From contig JAMBLJ010000208.1 in assembly GCA_023336815.1 (NCBI GenBank), positions 1 to 44,312 on the forward strand: a DNA stretch of 44,312 nucleotides. The letters run 5' to 3'. A model generated the notes under the pieces. It saw nothing but the letters and a program-made list of their open reading frames with translations. It searched no databases and was not told the origin of the DNA. This DNA comes from Actinomycetes bacterium. Its GTDB lineage: Bacteria > Actinomycetota > Acidimicrobiia > Spongiisociales > UBA5794. The number at the start of each line of letters is the position of its first letter. Within the stretch, counting starts at the first letter, position 1. Made by a program: the position numbers and the translations under genes. Positions 15,411 through 23,624 of this stretch are shown here, in pieces.

Positions 15411-16450
15411 ACATCGCCCTCGTGTGCCCGTACGATCTTGGATTGCCCGGCGGCGTCCAGGACCAGGTCGTGAAGCTCTCTGGCTGGTTGCGCGATCTTG
15501 GAAACGAAACCTTGATTCTCGGTCCAGGTACCGAGGGGCCAGACGGTGCGGTTCTTCTCGGATCCGCGAGGATCGTCAAGGCGAATGCAGCGTCAACACC
15601 GATCTCGTTCAATCCGAGGATGCGGGCCCGGATCGTAGAGGCGGTCGCCGGTGTTGACGTGGTCCACATCCACGAACCCCTGATGCCGACCGTTTCACTG
15701 TCAGCGGCGCGCATTACAGATCTTCCCACAGTGGGGACATTCCACGCGGATCCTCCAAGGTGGGCGAGAGCGAGCTACTCGGCGCTCTCACCGATTGTCT
15801 CTCGTGTGCTGACACACCTCGACATCATCACGACCGTGAGCCCTGTGTCGTTATCGGCGGTCGTGCACTTGGGGGATGTGCGAGTCATCCCTAACGGAAT
15901 CGATCTCGAAAGGTACAGCGGACCGGACAAGGTCCACGGACGGGTTGTATTCCTCGGAAGAGACGACCCACGGAAAGGTCTCGATACGCTGGTCGAAGCG
16001 TGGGAGATCGTTCGCAGACGTTGCCCGGCCGCAACACTGCACGTGGTTGGAGCCGACCGCAAGATCACCATCCCAGGAATCACCTTCCTTGGACGGGTGA
16101 CGGAAGCGGTGAAGCAGCAAGAACTCGCCAAGGCCGAAGTGTTCGTAGCTCCAAATCTTGGCGGCGAATCGTTCGGGATCGTGGTTGCAGAGGGCATGGC
16201 TGCCGGAGCCGCTGTCGTCGCTTCCGGTATACCGGCGTTTCTGCACGTGCTCGGTGGCGCAGGCGAGATCGTCGCACCGGGAGACGCTGCGGGTCTCGGG
16301 GACCGCATCGCGGACGTCTTACGTGATGACGAAAGACGGGGCACGCTGAGCAAGGCTTCCAAGGAACGTGTGCGTCGCTTCTCCAGCCACGTAGTGGCAG
16401 ACCGGTATCTCAAGGCTTACGCCGATGCGATTGCCCACCATCGCACGTGA
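15407..16450 (+). CDS. pimA: Phosphatidylinositol alpha-mannosyltransferase, PimA-like (GT4)
   Basis: Glycosyltransferase of family GT4 with the GT-B fold (347 aa). The N-terminal VCPYDLGLPGGVQDQV is the acceptor/diphosphate loop, HIHEPLMPTVS is a PimA-like segment, FLGRDDPRKGLDTLVEAW begins the C-terminal GDP-mannose domain, and APNLGGESFGIVVAEGMAAG is the retaining E-x7-E motif. By family and neighbourhood it should transfer the first mannose to phosphatidylinositol on the inner leaflet. The GTG is joined to the patA stop (GTGA). The 100-bp gap after it ends the lipid operon and contains the pdxS promoter candidate. Confidence 0.88.
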   Translation: MNIALVCPYDLGLPGGVQDQVVKLSGWLRDLGNETLILGPGTEGPDGAVLLGSARIVKANAASTPISFNPRMRARIVEAVAGVDVVHIHEPLMPTVSLSAARITDLPTVGTFHADPPRWARASYSALSPIVSRVLTHLDIITTVSPVSLSAVVHLGDVRVIPNGIDLERYSGPDKVHGRVVFLGRDDPRKGLDTLVEAWEIVRRRCPAATLHVVGADRKITIPGITFLGRVTEAVKQQELAKAEVFVAPNLGGESFGIVVAEGMAAGAAVVASGIPAFLHVLGGAGEIVAPGDAAGLGDRIADVLRDDERRGTLSKASKERVRRFSSHVVADRYLKAYADAIAHHRT

Positions 16451-16514
16451 CCGGACCCTGGCAGCCAGACACCGTGTTCCACCATCACGTCACCAGCATC
16501 CCGCCATACTCTCC

Positions 16515-16520
16515 TACAAT
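16515..16520 (+). promoter_or_regulatory. Candidate -10 (TACAAT) for pdxST
   Basis: TACAAT lies 30 nt before the pdxS ATG, with an AAGGGA ribosome site between them. No convincing -35 is seen. Unlike most promoters proposed here it would give a normal leader. Confidence 0.35.
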
Positions 16521-16550
16521 TGGGACTACAGCGACTAAGGGAAGCATGCG

Positions 16551-17444
16551 ATGACGGACGCAACAACGCAACACGGAACAGAAAAGGTCAAACGAGGTCT
16601 CGCCGAGATGCTCAAAGGTGGCGTCATCATGGACGTCGTCAACGCCGAGCAGGCAATGATCGCCGAGGCGGCTGGCGCGTGTGCAGTGATGTCACTCGAG
16701 AGGGTACCCGCCGATATCCGAGCTCACGGTGGAGTCGCACGTATGGCGGATCCTGCAAAGGTCGAGGCGATCATCAACGCTGTGTCGATCCCGGTCATGG
16801 CGAAATCACGGATCGGCCACTTCGTCGAGGCTCAGATTCTCCAGTCGCTCGGCGTTGACTACATTGACGAGTCCGAGGTGCTCTCGCCCGTCGATGACAA
16901 TCACATCGACAAACACGCTTACACGGTGCCGTTCGTGTGCGGGGCCAAGAACCTGGGTGAGGCACTGCGTCGCATCGGCGAGGGGGCTGCCATGATCCGC
17001 ACCAAAGGTGAGCCAGGTACAGGGAACGTCGTCGAGGCCGTGAAACACATGCGCATGATGAACACGCAGATCCGGAACCTCACGACCTTGATGCCCGACG
17101 AGATCATGAACGCCGCCCGAGACCTTCGAGCTCCGTACGACCTCGTCAGCGAGATCGCGGAATCGGGAACACTGCCGGTCGTGAACTTCGCCGCGGGTGG
17201 TATCGCCACACCGGCTGACGCAGCACTCATGATGCAACTCGGCTGTGACGGCGTATTCGTTGGGTCAGGGATCTTCAAATCTGGCGACCCCTCTGAACGA
17301 GCAGAGGCGATCGTCGAAGCGACGACGTTCTACCAGGACGCTGAGAAGATCGCCAAGGTATCACGCAATCTTGGGGAGGCGATGGTGGGAATCAACATCG
17401 ATACGCTGCCCGAATCCGAGATGATGCAGCTCCGAGGCTCATGA
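16551..17444 (+). CDS. pdxS: Pyridoxal 5'-phosphate synthase, synthase subunit PdxS
   Basis: Makes PLP from ribose 5-phosphate, glyceraldehyde 3-phosphate and ammonia supplied by PdxT (297 aa, standard). Clear PdxS motifs: [14 protein letters not shown] with the first catalytic Lys/Asp region, [38 protein letters not shown] with the second Lys, and [20 protein letters not shown], the PLP-phosphate loop. AAGGGA lies 9 nt before the ATG. Its last bases overlap pdxT (ATGA), so the two subunits should be made together; the PdxS12-PdxT12 complex is expected. Confidence 0.97.
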   Translation: MTDATTQHGTEKVKRGLAEMLKGGVIMDVVNAEQAMIAEAAGACAVMSLERVPADIRAHGGVARMADPAKVEAIINAVSIPVMAKSRIGHFVEAQILQSLGVDYIDESEVLSPVDDNHIDKHAYTVPFVCGAKNLGEALRRIGEGAAMIRTKGEPGTGNVVEAVKHMRMMNTQIRNLTTLMPDEIMNAARDLRAPYDLVSEIAESGTLPVVNFAAGGIATPADAALMMQLGCDGVFVGSGIFKSGDPSERAEAIVEATTFYQDAEKIAKVSRNLGEAMVGINIDTLPESEMMQLRGS

Positions 17445-18025
17445 CTGTCGGGGTACTCGCACTCCAGGGCGACTTCAGGGAACACATCTCTCTGCTCACC
17501 TCCATGGGGGTCGCTACGCTCGAGGTCCGCACCGCGGAGGATCTGAAACTCGCCGATGCCCTTGTGATTCCCGGCGGAGAATCGACGACGATAGGGAAGC
17601 TCGCCGACCGATACGGTCTCATCGGACCCATCCGCGAACGATGCCAACAGGGGATGCCAACACTTGGAACGTGCGCAGGCATGATCTTCCTCGCCGAGAG
17701 CACCGTGTCGGGGCACCAGCCACAACTCGGAGTGCTCAATGCAGTCGTCGAGCGCAATGCTTTCGGTCGTCAGGTCGACTCGTTCGAAGCGGACTTGACG
17801 GTGATCGGACTCGCCGAACCGATGCGGGCAGTGTTCATCCGCGCCCCGTGGATGGAGAAGATTGGATCCGATGTGGAGATTCTCGCCACCGTCGTTGACC
17901 TCAAAGGATGCGAACATCCGGTTTTGGTACGGCAAGGTCGTATCCTTGCGAGCTCATTCCATCCGGAGCTGACCGGCGACACGCGTCTGCACCAGATGTT
18001 GGTGGAATCTATCGACGCATCCTGA
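17441..18025 (+). CDS. pdxT: Pyridoxal 5'-phosphate synthase, glutaminase subunit PdxT
   Basis: Class I glutamine amidotransferase (194 aa) that releases ammonia for Pdx[11 protein letters not shown] is the N-terminal signature, [12 protein letters not shown] the oxyanion strand, GTCAGM contains the nucleophile Cys, and SSFHPELT gives the catalytic His and Glu. The ATG overlaps the pdxS TGA. yebC follows after 9 nt. Confidence 0.97.
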   Translation: MTVGVLALQGDFREHISLLTSMGVATLEVRTAEDLKLADALVIPGGESTTIGKLADRYGLIGPIRERCQQGMPTLGTCAGMIFLAESTVSGHQPQLGVLNAVVERNAFGRQVDSFEADLTVIGLAEPMRAVFIRAPWMEKIGSDVEILATVVDLKGCEHPVLVRQGRILASSFHPELTGDTRLHQMLVESIDAS

Positions 18026-18034
18026 GGGGATCGT

Positions 18035-18772
18035 ATGGCCGGACATTCAAAATGGGCGAATATCAAACACCGCAAGGGTCGTCAGGATGCAAAACGCGGC
18101 AAACTCTTCGCCAAACTGATCAAGTCGATCGAATCCGCGGCGCGCACGGGTGGCAGCGACATCTCAGCGAATCCGACCCTGGCGACCGCTATTCAGAAGG
18201 CGAAGGACAACTCAGTCCCCAAGGACAATATCGACAGAGCCGTCGCTCGTGGCGCAGGCGATGTTGACGGGGTCGACTACATCGAGGCTTTCTACGAAGG
18301 ATACGCGCCAGGTGGCGTAGCCCTCTACGTCCAGATCCTCACGGACAACCGGAATCGGGCATCGTCCGACGTTCGTTCGGCGTTCAGCAAGAACGGTGGG
18401 AACCTTGGGGAGCCGGGTTCGGTCGGTTATCTCTTCGAACAGAAGGGGTACATCCTCGTTACAGGTGACGAGGACACCGTCATGATGGCGGCACTCGAAG
18501 GGGGAGCAGAAGACATCACTGCTGAGGGAGATCAATGGGAGATAATCTCAAGTCCCGCAGACATCCAGACGGTTAGATCCGAGCTGGAGGCCGCTGGTGT
18601 AGCGATCGACACTGCCGACGTGACATACCTCCCATCAGTGTCAGTTCCGGTCGACGAGGCAACTGCACCCAAAGTGCTCCGACTCGTCGACGCGCTCGAG
18701 GATCTCGACGACGTCCAGGCGGTATTCGCGAATTTCGACATCCCCGACGAGGTTCTGGCCGGTCTGGAATAG
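18035..18772 (+). CDS. yebC: YebC/TACO1-family regulator
   Basis: 245-aa cytoplasmic protein beginning MAGHSKWANIKHRKGRQDAKRGKLF, the invariant opening of the family. PKDNIDRAVARG and YEGYAPGGVALYV are further hallmarks. Members have been described as DNA-binding regulators, including of ruv genes, and more recently as factors easing ribosome stalling at proline runs. Its position just before ruvCAB is widely conserved. AGGGG lies 5 nt before the ATG. A 106-bp gap with an SOS-type promoter separates it from ruvC, so it is probably not itself SOS-controlled. Confidence 0.95.
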   Translation: MAGHSKWANIKHRKGRQDAKRGKLFAKLIKSIESAARTGGSDISANPTLATAIQKAKDNSVPKDNIDRAVARGAGDVDGVDYIEAFYEGYAPGGVALYVQILTDNRNRASSDVRSAFSKNGGNLGEPGSVGYLFEQKGYILVTGDEDTVMMAALEGGAEDITAEGDQWEIISSPADIQTVRSELEAAGVAIDTADVTYLPSVSVPVDEATAPKVLRLVDALEDLDDVQAVFANFDIPDEVLAGLE

Positions 18773-18841
18773 ATACGGGCGACGCATCCCTCGTGAGATC
18801 ACCTTCACGTGTGCCTCCTGCTCGATACGCCACGTCGATTG

Positions 18842-18870
18842 TTGGCAATGCGTTCCACCCATCCTATGAT
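18842..18870 (+). promoter_or_regulatory. Promoter of ruvCAB
   Basis: TTGGCA (18842-18847), a 17-nt spacer and TATGAT (18865-18870) match the sigma-A consensus at 5 of 6 positions each with ideal spacing. The predicted start, near 18877, is 1-2 nt from the ruvC ATG at 18879, so the mRNA would be essentially leaderless; there is no Shine-Dalgarno before the ATG. Confidence 0.65.
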
Positions 18871-18886
18871 TCGAACATATGTTCGT
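18871..18886. promoter_or_regulatory. LexA-binding SOS box over the ruvC start
   Basis: CGAACATATGTTCG (18872-18885) is a perfect 14-bp palindrome fitting the CGAAC-N4-GTTCG box bound by LexA in Actinobacteria and Bacillus. It begins directly after the -10 and covers the predicted transcription start and the ruvC ATG, so bound LexA should block initiation. SOS control of ruvC is established in mycobacteria. Confidence 0.8.
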
Positions 18887-19373
18887 TCTTGGAATTGACC
18901 CTGGTTTGACGCGTACGGGCTACGGGATCGTGGATTCGTCACGTGGAGTTATCACAGCCGTGACTGCCGGCGTGATCAGAACCGATCCGGTAGCCACCGT
19001 TGCGGAGCGCCTTGTTGAGCTCCAGCAGGACATGATCGGAGTGCTCGATGACCACCCCATCGACATGGCCGCTATCGAGCAGGTATTCGTGAACCGCAAT
19101 CGAGGAACTGCAATGGCTGTTGCACGTGCATCCGGCGTCATCATGGCCACGATCGCCACACGAGGGATCGCTGTTGCCGAATACTCACCATCGCAAGTGA
19201 AACTCGCAGTAACCGGCGCGGGAGATGCCGACAAACAGCAAATCGCCGCGGTCGTAGCGATGCGCTTGGGGCTCGCCAAGGTGGACGGACCGGCGGACGT
19301 CGCCGATGCACTTGGCATTGCCATGTGCCACGTTCAACATGCAGGAGCCGCCTCGATGGGTTCAGTCCGATGA
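18879..19373 (+). CDS. ruvC: Holliday junction resolvase RuvC
   Basis: Endonuclease that cuts Holliday junctions in the RuvABC complex (164 aa). The RNase H-like acidic site is visible: Asp in LGIDPGLTRTGYG, Glu in AAIEQVFVNRN, and Asp residues in DVADALGIAMCH. The start codon is part of the SOS palindrome. Its last bases overlap the ruvA ATG (ATGA). Expected to be induced by DNA damage along with ruvA and ruvB. Confidence 0.96.
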   Translation: MFVLGIDPGLTRTGYGIVDSSRGVITAVTAGVIRTDPVATVAERLVELQQDMIGVLDDHPIDMAAIEQVFVNRNRGTAMAVARASGVIMATIATRGIAVAEYSPSQVKLAVTGAGDADKQQIAAVVAMRLGLAKVDGPADVADALGIAMCHVQHAGAASMGSVR

Positions 19374-19942
19374 TCGGCCGGCTCCGGGGTGTTCTTTCCC
19401 AACGTACGGACGAGCGTGTCGTGCTTGATGTCGGAGGAGTGGGTTATCTCGTAGCCGTGACGCCGCGGACCCTTGCTGATCTCCCTGGGATCGGCGAAGA
19501 GGTCGTTCTCCACACACATCTTCACGTACGCGAGGATCAGCTTGCGCTATTCGGATTCGAAACGTCAGAGGACAAGGAACTGTTCGGATTGTTGCTCGGC
19601 GTGTCAGGCGTTGGTCCAAAGGTCGCTCTGGCGATCCTCGCTACCATGACACCCGAACAGCTTCGTGTCGCAGTTGTGTCTGACGACACTGCTGCACTCA
19701 CCTCCGTCCCTGGCATCGGCAAACGATCTGCAGAGAAACTGATGGTTGAACTACGCCCAAAGATGGACGTCATATCAGAACGATCCTCTTCGTCGGGTCC
19801 GATAGCGGAGGTGCGAGAGGCTCTCGTTGGTCTCGGATATGCACCCGATGAGATACGGGGTACGCTCGCTTCCATGCCACACGACCTTTCTGTTGAGGAG
19901 TTGTTGAAGCGCTCGCTTCAGGAACTCGGGAGAGCACAATGA
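19370..19942 (+). CDS. ruvA: Holliday junction branch migration protein RuvA
   Basis: Tetrameric junction-binding protein (190 aa) that loads RuvB. It starts MIGRLRGVL, the family's fixed opening, at ATG 19370, overlapping the ruvC stop; the track start at 19325 is not used. OB domain (about 1-62), then two helix-hairpin-helix motifs (LLGVSGVGPKVAL and LTSVPGIGKRSAEKL), and the C-terminal domain III (EVREALVGLGY...) that contacts RuvB. Confidence 0.96.
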   Translation: MIGRLRGVLSQRTDERVVLDVGGVGYLVAVTPRTLADLPGIGEEVVLHTHLHVREDQLALFGFETSEDKELFGLLLGVSGVGPKVALAILATMTPEQLRVAVVSDDTAALTSVPGIGKRSAEKLMVELRPKMDVISERSSSSGPIAEVREALVGLGYAPDEIRGTLASMPHDLSVEELLKRSLQELGRAQ

Positions 19943-19975
19943 CGTCTAGACCATCTAGTTCATTAGCCGGTGCTC

Positions 19976-21007
19976 ATGCGTGAAGAAGGGCTCCTGTCGG
20001 CAGCTCAGGCCACGGACGAACTCGATGTCGAGATCGAAGTTGGACTCAGGCCGCGCAAGTTGGACGAATTCGTCGGCCAGGAAGCACTCAAGGAACGCCT
20101 GTCGATTCTGATCGAGGCAGCGTCAGTACGCAATGAATCGGTCGATCACATCCTCTTCTCCGGGCCACCAGGCCTCGGAAAGACAAGCCTTGCCGCAATC
20201 GTCGCGGCCGAAATGGGTGCCGCGTTCCGATCGACATCCGGCCCGGCTCTCGATCGACCTGGAGATCTCGCCGCCGTGATCACCAACCTCGAGCCGGGCG
20301 ACGTGTTGTTCATCGACGAGATCCACAGGCTTCCCCGCCAGGTGGAAGAGGTGATGTACCCAGCAATGGAGGACGGCCAACTCGACATCGTCGTAGGAAA
20401 AGGTCCTGCCGCTCGATCGATCAAGATCGATCTGCCGAGGTTCACCCTCGTCGGCGCCACAACGCGGGTCGGGCGGGTTGCGCCACCACTCAGGGACCGA
20501 TTCGGATACGTGGCACGTCTGGACTACTACGGCCCTGATGATCTGACGACGATCGTGAAGCGGTCGGCATCGTTGCTTGAAACTACTGTGACAACCGATG
20601 GCTGCCAGGCGATCGCTCGCAGATCGCGTGGGACCCCGAGGATCGCCAACCGGCTGCTTCGCAGAGTGCGGGATTATGCCGCAGTAAGGGCTGACGGAAC
20701 GGTCGATGGCGCAACCGCAGACGTAGCGCTCGAGGTGTTCGAGGTCGACGAGGCCGGTCTCGACAAGGTAGATCGTTCGATTCTCGGTTCCATGATCTCG
20801 AAGTTCGGAGGAGGACCCGTTGGACTCTCAACTCTGGCGATCGCTGTCGGGGAGGACCCCGAGACGGTGGAGGACGCCTACGAACCGTTCCTTATTCTCG
20901 AGGGGTACCTCCAACGGACCCCAAGGGGCCGAATCGCTACGGAACGTGCATACCGACACCTTGGTCTTGATATGCCGATCGAACGTGACCAGGGCACATT
21001 GCTCTAG
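19976..21007 (+). CDS. ruvB: Holliday junction branch migration helicase RuvB
   Basis: AAA+ motor (343 aa) driving branch migration. Walker [10 protein letters not shown], Walker B FIDEIHR, sensor [18 protein letters not shown] with the arginine finger region, and the C-terminal winged helix with [13 protein letters not shown] 19976 (MREEGLL) is preferred; GTG 19970 would add two residues, and neither has a strong ribosome site. It is 33 nt after ruvA in the same operon. queA follows after 21 nt. Confidence 0.96.
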   Translation: MREEGLLSAAQATDELDVEIEVGLRPRKLDEFVGQEALKERLSILIEAASVRNESVDHILFSGPPGLGKTSLAAIVAAEMGAAFRSTSGPALDRPGDLAAVITNLEPGDVLFIDEIHRLPRQVEEVMYPAMEDGQLDIVVGKGPAARSIKIDLPRFTLVGATTRVGRVAPPLRDRFGYVARLDYYGPDDLTTIVKRSASLLETTVTTDGCQAIARRSRGTPRIANRLLRRVRDYAAVRADGTVDGATADVALEVFEVDEAGLDKVDRSILGSMISKFGGGPVGLSTLAIAVGEDPETVEDAYEPFLILEGYLQRTPRGRIATERAYRHLGLDMPIERDQGTLL

Positions 21008-21028
21008 CAACCCGACTTTCTTCACTAC

Positions 21029-22048
21029 ATGGACATCCAGACATCCGATTTCGACTACACCTTGCCCGATATGGCGATCGCCCAGGAGGCGATCGAGCCG
21101 CGGGATGCGGCGCGGCTTCTCCTGGTTGACGGACTCGAGGACCGCCACTTTGCGGAACTGCCTTCGATCCTTTCGAGCGGAGACCTTCTTGTTGTGAACG
21201 AGACGAAGGTCCGTTCGGCACGTCTCATGGGAACCCGAAGACCCGGCGGGGGCCGGACAGAGGTTCTTCTCACCCAACGAGTCGATCCGGAAAGGTGGCG
21301 GGCCCTGGTGCGGCCAGCGAACAAACTGGGTGCGGGTTCGATCGTGGATTGTGGAGCCATTGAGATACGCCTTCTCACCGAACCTGAGAACGGTGTCGTG
21401 ACGGTGTGCGTTGAGGCTGCGGGTGACGTTGAGACCGCGATCGAGGAATCGGGGACGCTCCCGCTGCCGCCGTACTTTCATGGCGATCTCGCCGATTCGT
21501 CTCGTTACCAAACGATGTTCGCCACGAACCTCGGCTCATCAGCGGCACCAACGGCGGCACTGCACTTCACACCAGCACTCATCACACGTCTCCGCTCGCG
21601 TGACATCACGGTCGTTGCTGTGAACCTCGAAGTGGGGATCGATACATTCCGCCCGATGAGCGATGGATACGTGATGGATCACGTGATCCATACCGAACGG
21701 ATAGACGTCAGCGAACGGGCCGTTGAGGCCGTTGCACAGGCGCGGGATCGAGGTGGGAAGGTTGTTGCAGTTGGAACCACAGTCGTGCGGGCTCTCGAGT
21801 CGACATCCCGAACCGATGGCACGATATCCGCCTACAACGGACCCACGGATCTCTTCATAGCCCCCGGTTATCAACCTGGTGTGGTCGACGCCATGATCAC
21901 CAACTTTCACGCCCCGAGGACAACCCTCCTCGTGATGCTCGCAGCTTTCATGGGCGAACGGTGGAGGGAAGCGTATACCCATGCTCTCGATCGGGGCTAT
22001 CGCTTCCTATCGTTCGGTGATGCGATGTATCTCGAGATCGACCGATGA
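21029..22048 (+). CDS. queA: S-adenosylmethionine:tRNA ribosyltransferase-isomerase QueA
   Basis: Adds the epoxycyclopentanediol from the ribosyl of SAM to preQ1-modified tRNA, a late step in queuosine synthesis (339 aa). Family motifs: FDYTLPDMAIAQ, VNETKVRSARLMG, LPLPPYFHGDLADSSRYQT, AAPTAALHFTPAL, and VVAVGTTVVRALES near the C terminus. It is joined to tgt by an ATGA overlap. The preQ0/preQ1 genes (queCDEF) are not in the window. Queuosine genes are absent from Mycobacterium as far as I recall, so this pair helps separate the organism from that group. Confidence 0.96.
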   Translation: MDIQTSDFDYTLPDMAIAQEAIEPRDAARLLLVDGLEDRHFAELPSILSSGDLLVVNETKVRSARLMGTRRPGGGRTEVLLTQRVDPERWRALVRPANKLGAGSIVDCGAIEIRLLTEPENGVVTVCVEAAGDVETAIEESGTLPLPPYFHGDLADSSRYQTMFATNLGSSAAPTAALHFTPALITRLRSRDITVVAVNLEVGIDTFRPMSDGYVMDHVIHTERIDVSERAVEAVAQARDRGGKVVAVGTTVVRALESTSRTDGTISAYNGPTDLFIAPGYQPGVVDAMITNFHAPRTTLLVMLAAFMGERWREAYTHALDRGYRFLSFGDAMYLEIDR

Positions 22049-23160
22049 GTGAGCCTGTCACTTTCAGAACCGCCACGACCGACGGGGATGCCAGGACCGG
22101 GATCCTCACGACACCTCATGGTGATGTGCAAACGCCCAACTTCATGGCGGTAGGTACCAGAGCGTCCGTGAAAACGATCGACACCGAAGACCTCGAGAGG
22201 CTCGACGCACAGATCGTTCTCGCGAACACGTACCACCTCATGCTGCGTCCAGGGGAGACCATCGTCGAGGGACAGGGAGGCCTCCATGGGTTCATGGCGT
22301 GGAACGGTCCGATCCTGACCGACTCCGGTGGCTATCAGGTGTTATCTCTCAAACCTCAGATCACCGAAGAGAACCTCGTTTTCGCGTCCACTTACGATGG
22401 ATCGCGTGTCACCCTCAGCCCTGAGCGATCAGTCCGCGTACAGGAGGCGCTCGGCGCCGATATCGCGATGGTCCTCGATGTACCCGTCAATCTTCCGGCA
22501 TCCTACGAAGATGCAAATAGTGCAATGCGTCAAACGTTGCGGTGGGCTGAGCGATCCAAGAACGCCAAGACAAGATCTGATCGGGCTCTTTTCGGGATCG
22601 TCCAGGGTGGAGCCGATGCCGAACTTCGCCGTATCTCTGCGCGTGAAACCGCGAACATCGGGTTCCCGGGTTACGGCATCGGAGGACTCGCTGTCGGTGA
22701 GAGCCCGCATGAGCGTGTCACAGCTATCGAAGCGACGATTCCCGAGCTCCCCGACACCGCTGCACGTTATGTCATGGGCCTCGGGGACACGGAGGGTTTG
22801 CTCGACGCTGTTGCACATGGTGTCGATCTGTTCGATTGTGTACTTCCCACGAGACTGGCCCGCCACGGCAAGGCACTCACCAGGACAGGGGACATCTCTA
22901 TCAAGCGACTCGAGTTCGCGCATGACTCTCAACCGATCGAGGATGGCTGCTCATGTGTAGCTTGTCGTCGGTACTCGAGGGCGTATATACGACACCTTCA
23001 CCGAACACACGAAGCAACAGCTGATCGATTACTCACTCTGCACAATCTGTCGTACACGTACCGATTGATGGCAGATATCCGAACATCGATCGAGACAGGC
23101 TCCTTTGCAAGCTTCCGCGGTGAGGTCATCGGGCGTCGGTCCCAGAGCGGTAGCGGCTAG
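22045..23160 (+). CDS. tgt: tRNA-guanine transglycosylase
   Basis: Exchanges guanine-34 for preQ1 in GUN-anticodon tRNAs (371 aa). DSGGYQVLSL holds the general acid/base Asp (usually DSGGFQV), DLFDCVLPTRLARHG the nucleophile Asp, and CSCVACRRYSRAYIRHL with a downstream His binds structural zinc. LSYTYRLM is C-terminal. The ATG overlaps the queA stop. A 7-bp inverted repeat follows the stop codon. Confidence 0.97.
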   Translation: MSEPVTFRTATTDGDARTGILTTPHGDVQTPNFMAVGTRASVKTIDTEDLERLDAQIVLANTYHLMLRPGETIVEGQGGLHGFMAWNGPILTDSGGYQVLSLKPQITEENLVFASTYDGSRVTLSPERSVRVQEALGADIAMVLDVPVNLPASYEDANSAMRQTLRWAERSKNAKTRSDRALFGIVQGGADAELRRISARETANIGFPGYGIGGLAVGESPHERVTAIEATIPELPDTAARYVMGLGDTEGLLDAVAHGVDLFDCVLPTRLARHGKALTRTGDISIKRLEFAHDSQPIEDGCSCVACRRYSRAYIRHLHRTHEATADRLLTLHNLSYTYRLMADIRTSIETGSFASFRGEVIGRRSQSGSG

Positions 23161-23170
23161 AAGTGGGCGG

Positions 23171-23193
23171 GTCGGACATGCAGCAGGTCCGAC
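23171..23193. terminator. 7-bp inverted repeat after tgt
   Basis: GTCGGAC (23171-23177) and GTCCGAC (23187-23193) are perfect reverse complements with a 9-nt loop, 10 nt after the tgt stop. No T-tract follows, so it may be an attenuating or processing hairpin rather than a full terminator. Confidence 0.35.
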
Positions 23194-23297
23194 GATGACA
23201 TACGTTGATCAGCGCATTCCAGCGTGTATTGCTCCTTAGTCTCCTACCATCCCCTCGTTCCGCACGGAGCCGACAGATCGCTCTTGGAGACCACCCC

Positions 23298-23624
23298 GTG
23301 ATCGCATCAGTAACATTTCTCACGCTCGTGTTCGCACAGACAGACGGTGGGACCAACGCCCTGGCGTTCCTCTTTCCGCTTGTCGTCATGGGAGGTCTGT
23401 TCTACGTTCTGTTGATCCTTCCCCAGAAGCGCCGCCGTCGAAAATCCGAGGCGATGCGTTCAAGTGTCAGCGTCGGTGATGAGGTTCGTACCATCGGTGG
23501 CATCATCGGTCACATCGTGGATGAGGACGACGACACCTTCACGCTTGATCTTGGAGGACACACGATGCGCATCGTCAAGCGGGCGGTTGCAGAGCGGATG
23601 ACCGGGGACGACGATGAATCGTAA
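23298..23624 (+). CDS. yajC: Preprotein translocase accessory subunit YajC
   Basis: Single-pass membrane protein (108 aa) of the SecDF-YajC complex. Short N terminus, membrane helix at about 20-40 (ALAFLFPLVVMGGLFYVLLILPQ) ending in the hallmark PQKRRRRK, then a small soluble domain with VGDEVRTIGGIIGHI. GTG 23298 is chosen because GGAGA lies 7 nt upstream; the track start at 23205 is upstream of this. It overlaps secD by 11 bp. Confidence 0.92.
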   Translation: MIASVTFLTLVFAQTDGGTNALAFLFPLVVMGGLFYVLLILPQKRRRRKSEAMRSSVSVGDEVRTIGGIIGHIVDEDDDTFTLDLGGHTMRIVKRAVAERMTGDDDES

